In this document: piece after piece, positions 54,870-64,000 of the stretch
Layout: each line of letters opens with the position of its first letter
Position numbering within the stretch: position 1 is the first letter of the stretch
DNA from: Dasypus novemcinctus
Taxonomy: Eukaryota > Chordata > Mammalia > Cingulata > Dasypodidae
Assembly: GCF_030445035.2 (NCBI RefSeq)
Contig: NC_080680.1
Span: 47,753,212 to 47,817,211, forward strand
DNA length: 64,000 bases
Reading direction: 5' to 3'
The notes under the pieces: generated by a model
What the model saw: only the letters and a program-made list of their open reading frames with translations
What the model was told of the DNA's origin: nothing
Databases searched by the model: none
Program-made: the position numbers and the translations under genes

Positions 54870-55244
54870 ATGAGGCAAATACCCTTTTAACTATCTCCCA
54901 AGACAGGAAACAAAATCCTTCCTCTCACCCCAGAAGCCCCTTTTATGTACCCTGTTCTTATCACAGTCCTATCAAAACTCCCAAAGCTAACCATGATCTT
55001 GAAATTTACAGCAATAATTTCCTTGCATCTTTTTTATAGTTTTAGCTTCCAAATGTAAATTCCTAGACACCATGGTTTATTCATGTTTTTAAGTATTCTT
55101 CATCTATTGGTTTCTTCTCCATTTATTTCTTTTCCTTGCAATTAATCTCTTGATGAATCCTGGATGTTTAACTTGTATTATTTTTTCCTTCTGGATATCA
55201 CATTTTAATATATAATTTACTGGTTAATCTTATTTACTGACTCA
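54870..55244. other. Non-coding spacer
   Basis: AT-rich DNA continuing from left of the SINE; possibly old L1-type but not confidently assigned. Confidence 0.35.
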
Positions 55245-55380
55245 TTCTACTGAAATGTAAGCTTCAGGAGTGCAAGGGTTTTTTCTGTATGTTTTATTAA
55301 CTCTTTTATCCCAATACCTAGAACAGTGCTTGGTGCAGAGTATGCACTCAATAAATGTCTGTTAAATGAATGAATAAATT
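55245..55380 (+). mobile_element. L2 3' end
   Basis: GAAATGTAAGCTTCAGGAGT, TAGAACAGTGCTTGGTGCAG, CACTCAATAAATGTCTGTTA and ATGAATGAATAAATT: the sense L2 tail. Confidence 0.8.
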
Positions 55381-55589
55381 AACTAACAAGCATCATTTCG
55401 GTATTTTTTTTTTTGCCTTGTCTCCTCATATTGTCAATATTTAATATTATTATATTTAAAGAAAATATATTCTGAAAGTTATTCTGGAACCATTGTTATA
55501 TAAGTATATTACTTAAGGAAATATCCCCCTTCTCTGGAAAAAATGGCAAGATGTAATAAGTCTCCATTCTTCTTTTTATAACTTAATGC

Positions 55590-55930
55590 ATTCAAATAAC
55601 AAATAGTTACTGAGCACTTATTAAGTGCCATGCACTATTCTATACACCAGGACTACAGCAGTAAAAATCCCCTGATCTTGTGGTGCTTTTAGTCTAGTGA
55701 GGGAGAAAAGCAATAAACAAATAAACAAATAGAACATGATATAATATCAGGTTCTGGTAAATGCTATGAAGAAAAATAAAGCTGAATAAGAGCAGAAAGT
55801 GTGTCAGGATATTAGAAAGGGTAGTAAGAGAAGATTTCTTTGAGTATATAACATTTGACCAGAGATCTGATGAAATGAAGGAAAAGCCACGTTGTGTATC
55901 TGGGAGAAGACTTCCCGGAAGTCACAGAGG
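55590..55930 (-). mobile_element. L2 3' region
   Basis: Reverse-complement L2: ACTGAGCACTTATTAAGTGC, CTTGTGGTGCTTTTAGTCTA, GCAATAAACAAATAAACAAA and ATGAAGAAAAATAAAGC in order. Confidence 0.75.
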
Positions 55931-56149
55931 CCAGAAAAGAGAACAACTTAACATGTGATGGGAAGCAGAGATAAAAGCCGAGAAACCTTAAGAAATACCA
56001 GCAACCAGCACCAGAACACTGGACCATCAGAGGGAGAAAATAAACCTTGCCAATACCTTGATTTTAGGCCTCTTCTAGCCTCAAAACCATGAGCCAATAA
56101 GTCCCTGTTGTTTAAGCCAACCCATGTGTGATATTTGTCATAGCATTCT

Positions 56150-56504
56150 GGCAAACCAAGGCAAATAAACAAAGACAAAAATCTTGAAAGTACAAGAGAA
56201 AAATGACTCATCACATACCAGAGAATGTCCATAAGATAACAGCTGAATTCTTATAAAAAGCAATAGCAGAGACAATGGGCAGAGACAAGGAGCAGACTTA
56301 GCAAGCAGGTGAGGAGAAAAAAAAAACCACAAAAAAAGACAAACAACAAAAAAAGCACTAGACGCTAGAAGGCAGTTGGTTGACATTTTGAAGGTGCCAA
56401 AATAAAAAAAAAACTAGCAAAGGAAACTTATATCCAGCAAAACTGTCTCTCAAAACAGGGAAATTTTGTAGAGACAAAATATACAAATTGACCAATAAAC
56501 ACAT
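56150..56504 (+). repeat. Old L1/HAL1 ORF1-side fragment
   Basis: AAACTTATATCCAGCAAAAC and TGTCTCTCAAAACAGGGAAA belong to the conserved ORF1-downstream block of L1M/HAL1 elements, as also seen (inverted) at 18.4 kb. Ends at an LTR insertion. Confidence 0.55.
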
Positions 56505-57125
56505 TGTGGCAGTTTGGAGCTTTTGGTGGATTCCAGGAAAGATCATGTTCTTGGAGTTAATCCATTCCTGGGAGTGTGTGGGACCCTTTGATTGGAGTGG
56601 ATTCGGTTGGAGGACCTTGATTGGATTGCTTCAGTGAGGCATGACCCAAGGTAGGTCTTGGTCCTCTTTCTGGGGTCCTTTATAAACAGAGTTCTGAAAG
56701 CAGCACACACACAGAAAAGAGACAGAGAAACCCTGAGAGGCTGAGAGAGAGGTCCTGGAGGCTGGAGGTTGGAATGAGCAGAGCACAGAGGCACAGAACA
56801 AGGCCTGGGAAGGCTGAGAAAAAGGGCTTGGAGGAGAGGGAGAGATGAACCATATGGCTGATCACCCACAGCTAGCTCAGGAGGAAAGTTAGCCTGAGGG
56901 GAAGGCAGAGATCTTGGGAGAGCCACCATTGAGCCTAACCAGGTGGCTAGTCCAGGATGGCTAGCAGCAGACCTTTGATGAGACAGCATCTCTGATCTCT
57001 TATGATGCCTTGATTTGGACATTTTCATAGACTCAAATTTCAAACTTTTAACCTAATAAATTTCCATTATAAAATCCAACCCATTTCTGGTATATTGCAT
57101 CGGCTGCCATTAGCAAACTAAAACA
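56505..57125 (+). mobile_element. Unassigned LTR family (621 bp copy)
   Basis: The most complete copy of the family in this window. Ends TGTGGCAGTTTGG and CAAACTAAAACA, near-duplication CACAT / CATAT at the flanks, a TATAAACAGAG stretch at about 56681, and AATAAATTTCC about 70 bases before the end as a likely poly(A) signal. No retroviral internal region is attached, so it is a solo LTR. Confidence 0.7.
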
Positions 57126-58640
57126 CATATGAAAAAAAACTCAAAATCATTATCCAGAAACTTATGACAACATGGATGAACCTGGAGGACATTATGTTGA
57201 GTGAAGCAAGCTAGACACAAAAGGACAAATACTGTATGGTGAACAAACTATATTATGTGGAATATAAATGTATTATATGAAATATGAATATGGGTAGAAT
57301 TGCATATATAAGAACATTTTTCTTTGAAGCTGAACAAATGTAAGTTAATAATACAAAATGTTAATATCAGACAAAAAAAACCCCACATAATTATACTAAG
57401 TGAAGGAAACCAGATACAGAATACTACATATTGTATGATTCCATTTATATAAAATGTATTATAAATATAAATCAATTTATAAAGATGAAAGGAGATTAAT
57501 GGTTATGTAGGTCTGAGGAAGGAATGCTAAGGGGTGTAGTCTTTCTTTATGGAGTAATGAAATTGTTCTAAAATTTTTGAGATGATGAATATAGAACATT
57601 GTGATTATATTAAAAGCCATTGATTATACACTTTGGATAGATTAGCCAGAAACAGCAGCTATGTACAGTTGGAGAAGCATAGAGAGGTGAGGAATTTTCT
57701 TATTTGTTTGTTTTTTTGGTTCATTATTATTTTTATTATTGAAATAAGGAAAATGCTCTAAGAATGATTGAAGTGGAATGCACAACTATATGATTATAGC
57801 AAATACCATTGACTGTATACTTTGGATGAATTGTATATTTATTAATATGTATCAATAAAATTGATTTGTTTTAGAAAGTGTTTAATTTTGAAAAAAATAA
57901 TTATCCATTGGGGAAATGCAAATAGAAACCATAATTAGATACCACTTCATACACACTAAGATGGTACAATAAAAGGACAGATATGGAGAAGTTGAAATCT
58001 GAATACACTGCAATGGGAATGTAAAAGGGGCAGCCACTTTGGAAAACAATCTGGCAGGTCCTCAATAGATTAAACACAGAGCTATCACATGATTCAGCAA
58101 TTCCCACTCCTAGGTATATAACCCAGAGAAATGAAAACATATGTCCATGCAAAACTCGTCAGTGAATGTTCCTAGCAGCATTATTCATAATAGCCAAACA
58201 CAGAAAACAGTCCAAATGTCCATCAACTGATAAATGGATAAATAAAATGTGGAATATGCGTATGATGGAATATTATTAAACAATAAAAGGAAATGAAGTA
58301 CTGATACATTTCACATCATGGATAAACCTTGAAAATATGCTAAGTGAAAGAAGTCAGACCAAAAGGCTACATATTGTATAATTCCATTTATATGAAATAT
58401 GCAAATCTATAGAAACAGAAAATAGATGAGTGGTCACCTATAGATGGGGGTTTGGGGGAAAATGGAGAGGAATGGCTAATGGGTAGGAAATTCATTTTGG
58501 GAGAATAAAATATTCTGGAATGAGATAGTGGTGATGGTGGCACATGTCTGAATACACTAAACTGAACTATGTACTTCAAAAGGATGAATTTTATAGTGTA
58601 TGAATTATATCTCAATAAAACTTTATGCTAAAAGAAAAAG
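57126..58640 (+). mobile_element. Old L1 3' region(s)
   Basis: Successive L1 3' blocks in plus orientation: AACATGGATGAACCTGGAGG, TTGTATGATTCCATTTATAT (twice, at about 57430 and 58375), CCACTTTGGAAAACAATCTG, TCCAAATGTCCATCAACTGA and a closing TATATCTCAATAAAACTTTA. The repetition implies at least two L1 insertions. Confidence 0.75.
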
Positions 58641-60820
58641 GTTCAATGAAGAAATTCCCAGATAATAAAAAAACTGAGTCTATTTGCTGGTAGTAGGCAA
58701 GAAATACTTTAAGAAGTTCTTCAGGCTGAAAACAAGTGACTCTAAATAGGAATTTGAAGCCACATGAAAAAACAAATGGTACTTGAAAAAGTAATTATGT
58801 AACTATGAAAGACAATATAAATACATATTTCTTCCCATTTTCCTCTTAATTGATTTTAAAAACATAATTGCATAAAACAATATTGGATATAGGGAATTGT
58901 GGGAAGATGGTTCAGTAGGGAGCTCCAGGACTCAGTCCTTCCACCAAAACAACTATTAAACAGGCAGGAATGATCTGCAACAACTATTTAGAAACTCCGG
59001 AGGCCAGAAGAACACTACTGCATCCAGAGAAGAGCAAGAGGAAGTGGCTGAAAAATTACAGTAAAGAACAGTAAATTGCTCTATTCCGTGCAGTGGCTAG
59101 TGGTGCCCACCCCCATTCAGTCTTATCACCAGCTGGCTACAGAACCAAGAAAAGGACATCTCAGGGAATAAGCCCCAGAGTTAACATGTTAAAATATGAA
59201 AATATACAATGTGCAACAGAAGCGTACAAGACAAAGGAAGAGGGTAAAATACAGAACACATCAGCAAAGAAGATGAGAATGTGGACATACCAAACAAAGT
59301 CTTTAAAGAAATTTTCATAAAAATGCTCAAGGGGATGAAGGAAAGTACAGAGAAAGAACTAAAGGATATAAATCAAACAATGTATAAGCAATATAAGAGT
59401 ATTAGTAAGAAGATAAAGATTTTAAAAAAGAACCCAACTATTGGCATTGAAGACCATAATAACTGAAATGAAAAATGCTCAGGAGGGTTTCAAGAGCAAA
59501 TGAGAGCTGACAGAAGAAAGAATCAGAGAAATCAAAGATAAGACACTTGAAATGAGTCAGGCTGAGGAGAATAAAGGAAAAGCTGTGGGAATGCATCATC
59601 ACTAGACTTTCCCTGCAAGCAACGCTCAAGGAAGTTTTTCAGACTGAAAGGAAAGGACACTAGACAATGATTCAAAGAAGCATAAAGAAACAAAGACCTG
59701 TCATAAAGGGTATTGACTGGGATAATTAGCTTTTCATACTTGGATGGAATTCTCATTATTGTCAAATGTTTCTATAATCCCAGTAGTAGCCATTGTACCA
59801 CTGATAATGTCTATGGAACAGTGCATGAATGACTGAGAAGAATTTAATAGGCGAGGTGCTTTCAGTGTGTTCAGTTCTGGAGAAGATATGCACTGAGTTT
59901 CAAGAGTTACCAAATGAATACATGAAATTGAATTGACCATTATCTAGCATTATTTTCAGGGGACAAAAATCTCTGCCAGATGACAGTTGATATGTTGCCT
60001 CAGTCTTTCATATAGTCAAAGTAACATTTGCAGCAATTATAATAGTGATTACTGATTAATTGAAGGTATTTTGAGGATCATAGCAATGAAACAGTCATTG
60101 ATGAGTAACAACTTGAAAATTTCTTTCATATTGAAATTTTGTCTCCATTATCCTTGTGTGCATGTTGCATCAATATTTTTATGTCAGATAATACTTCACT
60201 TCAGAAAAAAATATTGGAAAAGGCAGAGGTGTGGATAAATGGAGTATAGTAAAAATCAAAGGCTGAGCTGAATATTCACATCTGAAGATGATAGAAAGGA
60301 AGTGGGGAGTTTATGTGTGTATATGCCTATATATGCATACATAAACTCATAAATATTTAAGACTATTTAAGAAAACTAATTGCAGGATTCATGTAAGCAA
60401 TTAAATTATAGTATATATCCTAAAATAATTTTTAATAAAGCTTGTACATGACATGCCAAAAAACCCCACAAATAATATGTATATATTGTTTTTATTGGGC
60501 CTACAGCAAGTATAAATTTAATATATATGACATTAATAGTGAAAAAGGTAGCTGGAAGCAAAGCTGTATTGGAATATGAAAATTACACAGGTTATCAACT
60601 TGAAAAACAGGAAAAAAATGATGAGAACAAGAAATGGTAAGTAAAACAAACTATAAATATGTAATTGTTTTCTTACTTTTCTCAGTTTCTTTAATAGACA
60701 CAAAATTGTGCATAGTACTAATTATAACAATGTTTGTAGCATATGGAAATTATATATATAATATAAAACAATAATAGCACAAAAGTTTTAAGAGGTAATG
60801 AGCTATATAGGAATAATGCT
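58641..60820 (+). mobile_element. Old L1: 5' part and ORF1 remnant
   Basis: A short L1M/HAL1-like piece at 58641-58870 is followed by GGGAAGATGGTTCAGTAGGG (5'-UTR-like) and an ORF1-like remnant at 59185-59470 (KVFKEIFIKMLKGMKE, Lys/Glu-rich coiled coil). From 59930 to 60820 the sequence is AT-rich and not confidently assigned. Confidence 0.55.
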
Positions 60821-63800
60821 TCTATATCTTACCAAAATTAGTATGAATCTCAAGCAGATTTTGAGAAGTCAAGATGTATATGGTAATCCTTAGAAGAGCC
60901 ACTAATAAAATAACTTTAAAAATCCAGTGAAAAAAAATCATTAAAGAAATTAAAATTTTCCAATAGAAATTATGTACTAAATGCAAAAGAGAGCAGTTAA
61001 TAACAAATAGAAGGGAAAAAAAGGTACAAGCCATATAGAAAACAAAAAGTAAAATGGTAGAAATTAATCCAACTATATCAATAATGACATTAAATGTGAA
61101 TGGATTAAAGAACCCAATAAAAAGTCAGAGATTGTCAGAGTGGATACAAAAACAAGTCTAAACTATATGCTATCTATAGGAGATATACTTTAGAATTCAA
61201 AGATACAAATAGACTAAAAAAAAGGATAGAATAAGATGTATCATGCAAAAAGCAACCACAAGAATGCTGGTGTGGCTATACTAATATTAGATAAAAGATT
61301 TTAAAACAAAAAATATGTTACTTGAGATAAAAGGGGACATTTTATAATAGTAAAGGGTCAAAGTTTTTTTAACATTTATAGATGTGCACTTAAACCTATT
61401 AAAACATAACTTATTAAAGCTATAGCAATCATAGGCATATATGCACTCAAACTTATTAGAAACAAAAGTTATTAAAGTTATTATATTATCTAAAACAAAG
61501 ACTCAAAATACATGAACCAAAACTGACAGAAATGAAGAAATAAATATTTAAATAATAATAATTTGGACTTCAATACTTTCAATACTCCACTTTCAATAAT
61601 GGATAGAACAACTAGGCAGAAGATCAATGAGGATGTAGAAGACTTGAACAACACTAAAACAACTGGACCTAACAGATATCTGTAGAACACCCCAACCAAC
61701 AACAGCAGAATACACTTTCTTCTCTAGTACACATGAACATTCTCCCAGAAAGACAATATGATAGACCATAAAACAAATCTTGATAAATTTAAAAGGGTTG
61801 AAATTACATAAATTCTTTTCTCCAACCACAATGGAATGAAATTATAAATCAATAATAGAAAGAAATTTGGGGAATTCACAAATACATGGAATTTAACACA
61901 CTAGCAGATAACCAATAGGTCAAAGAAGAAATCACAGGGGAAATTAGAAAATACTTTGAGATGAATGAATATAAAGACACAAATACCAAAACTTATGGCA
62001 TGAAGTTAAAGCAGTGCTGAGAGTGAAATTTATAGTTGTGAACATCTACACTAAAATAAAAGAAAGGTCCCAAATCAATATCTGGAAAAAGAAGAGTAAA
62101 CTAAAACTAAAATGTGGAGAAGGAAGGAAATAATAAACATTGTAGTGGAAATTAATGAAATAGAGAATAGGAAAAAATAGAGAAAATAAATTAAATCAAA
62201 CACATATTCTTAAACAGATAAATAAAAATAACAAACTTATAGCTAATCAACAAAAGAGAGAGAGAGAGAGAAGACTCAAACTATTAAAATTAGGAATGAA
62301 AGAGGGGACGTTACTACTGATCTAACAGAAATGAAAGTTTTATAAGGGAATACTATGAATAACGGTATGCCAGAAAATTAGATACCTTAAGTGAAACGGA
62401 CAAATTCCTAGAAAGTCCAAACTACCAAAGCTGACTTAAGAAAAAAAAGAAAACTTGAATAGAACAAGTGAAAGATTGAATAAGAAATTTAAAATCTTCT
62501 CACTAAGAAAAACTCAGGCCCAGATGGCTACACTTATAAATTTTAACAAACATTTAAAGAATTAAAGTAATTCTTTAAAAATTCTTCAAAAAAATGTAAG
62601 AGGAAGGAACTTTCCAACTCATTCCATGGGGCCAGTATTATCCTGATACCAAAACCAGACAAATACATCACAGGAAAAGAAAAATACAGACCAGTATCTC
62701 CTATGAATATAGATGCAAAAATTCTCAACAAAATACTGGCAAACTAAATCCAACAACATATAAAAAAAGTTATGCACCAAGACCAAGTGGGATTTATCCC
62801 AAGAATGCAAGATTGGTTTAATATTCTAAAATCAATTAATAGAATATACCGTATCAATAGAAAAAAGAACAAACATCAGATGAGCATCTCAAAAGATGTA
62901 GAAAAAGTAGTTGAGAAAATCCAACATTCATTCTTGATTAAAAAAATAACTTGGAAAACTAGGACTAGAAGAGAACCTCCTCAACCTGAGAGGGTATTGA
63001 TAAGAAACCCACAACTAACATCATACTTAGTGGTGAAAGACTGAAAGTTCCCCCCTAATATCAGGAACAAGATAAGGATGTCTTCTCTTTCTGCTTCTAC
63101 TCAGCATTTAACTGCAGGTTCTAACCAAGACAATTAGGAAAAAAAAAAGAGAGAAAAGAAATGAAAAGAAACAAAAGGCATTCAGATATCCAGATTATTA
63201 AGGAAAAGGGAAATTATCTCTATTTGCAGATGACATGATCTTGTATATAGAAAATCTAAAGAATCCACTAAAGACTATTGGTTTATCAGCAATGTGGCAA
63301 AGTACAAAGGCAATGTACAAAATCAACTGTATTTTATACCTAGCTATGAGCAAATTGAAAATAAAGTTAAGAAAACATTCTATTTACAATAGCATCAAAA
63401 AGATAAACTACTTAGGAATAAATTTAACAAATATGTGCAAGACTTATACTCAGAAAACTACAAAACATTATTGGAAAAAATTAAAGGAAACCTTAATAAA
63501 TGGAAAGATATGCAATGTTCGTGGGTTGAAAGACTTACAGTTTTTAAGATGGCAATTCTCCCCAAACTAACCTATGGATTCAATGCAATTGCTGTCATAA
63601 TCTCAAAATTTTTTTTGTAGGACTTGACAATTTGATCATAAAACTTATATGGAAATTTAAGGGGCCTCAAAAATACAAAACAATATTGAATAGGAGGAGC
63701 AAGTTTGCAAGACTCACACTACTGGCTTTCAAAACTCACTACAAAGCATCAATGATCAAGACAATATAGCACTGGCATAAAAGAGACATGTAAAACAACA

Positions 63801-63829
63801 GAATAGAATTGAGAGCACAAAAATAAATC
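60821..63829 (+). pseudogene. Old L1 ORF2 remnant
   Basis: Plus-strand ORF2-like text: endonuclease region (GACATTAAATGTGAATGGAT at about 61090), [20 protein letters not shown] and [14 protein letters not shown] at 62772-62960, reverse-transcriptase box region near 63220-63260 (GCAGATGACATGATCTTGTA, so ADDMILY is preserved here), and [17 protein letters not shown] at about 63510. Broken by many stops and indels. Interrupted at its right end by a SINE. Confidence 0.8.
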
Positions 63830-64000
63830 CTGGGAGCAAATGTGGCTCAAGCAGTTGGGTGCCCACATCCCACATGGGAGGTACTGGTTTCATTCCCTGG
63901 TGCCTCCTAAAAAAAACAAGCAGATGCAATGAGCTGACAAATGAGCAGACACAATGAGCAAGGAACAGATGTGGCTCAAATGATTGGGCACCCACCTCCC
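63830..64000 (+). mobile_element. Dimeric DAS-SINE, cut by the window end
   Basis: First unit GGGAGCAAATGTGGCTCAAG with CATGGGAGGTACTGG and a CTCCTAAAAAAAACAAGCAG linker, then a second head at about 63961 (GGAACAGATGTGGCTCAAAT) running off the window. It interrupts L1 ORF2 at AAAATAAATCC. Confidence 0.8.

Noticed and set aside
59093-59466. Frames with Lys-rich products taken as a small gene
   Set aside because: They match the coiled-coil style of an old L1 ORF1 in the correct position ahead of ORF2-like sequence.

Overview
This is a stretch of placental-mammal nuclear DNA, almost certainly from an armadillo (Xenarthra, Dasypus or a close relative). The main evidence is more than ten copies of a tRNA-derived SINE that match the armadillo DAS-SINE family. 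They share a recognisable A-box/B-box head, a GC-rich body and an A-rich tail, and several are flanked by clean target-site duplications. The only intact protein-coding gene is the intronless importin gene RANBP6 on the minus strand. A CpG island at the left edge lies where, from human chromosome 9p24 gene order, the promoter of BRD10 (KIAA2026) is expected, also reading leftward. Everything right of about 7.6 kb is intergenic DNA dominated by transposable elements.

Layout. 0-0.45 kb: CpG island. 0.45-4.0 kb: spacer with hAT and MIR relics, and the RANBP6 3' UTR. 4.0-7.6 kb: RANBP6 coding region and CpG-rich promoter. 7.6-20 kb: L1, L2, MER5A-type, LTR and SINE fragments, and a processed pseudogene of the phosphatase gene ACP1 (11.5-12.0 kb). 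20.5-26.8 kb: an L1 ORF2 fragment abutting a decayed class III (ERV-L) endogenous retrovirus on the minus strand, itself broken by SINEs. 27-35.5 kb: the least repeat-rich part, with L2 and MIR relics, a dimeric SINE and an isolated CpG-rich patch at 34.6-34.8 kb. 35.5-38.9 kb: a 5'-inverted L1 3'-end insertion and a cluster of SINEs. 38.95-53.62 kb: one Tigger1 DNA transposon split into three pieces by an 8.2 kb full-length-type L1 (minus strand) and by a class II (betaretrovirus-like) element with a non-coding interior. 53.6-64 kb: older L1-type sequence, L2 relics, another copy of an unassigned LTR family, and a SINE cut by the window end.

How it works together. RANBP6 and the putative BRD10 promoter lie head-to-tail on the minus strand, about 3.5 kb apart. 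No cooperating gene set or new functional system is visible. The items most worth checking are the very long L1 3' UTR (about 2.95 kb) with a reading frame shared by two copies, the class II element with non-coding interior, the orphan CpG-rich patch, and an unassigned LTR family present four times. Repeat family names come from recognition by eye; RepeatMasker with a xenarthran library would settle them.
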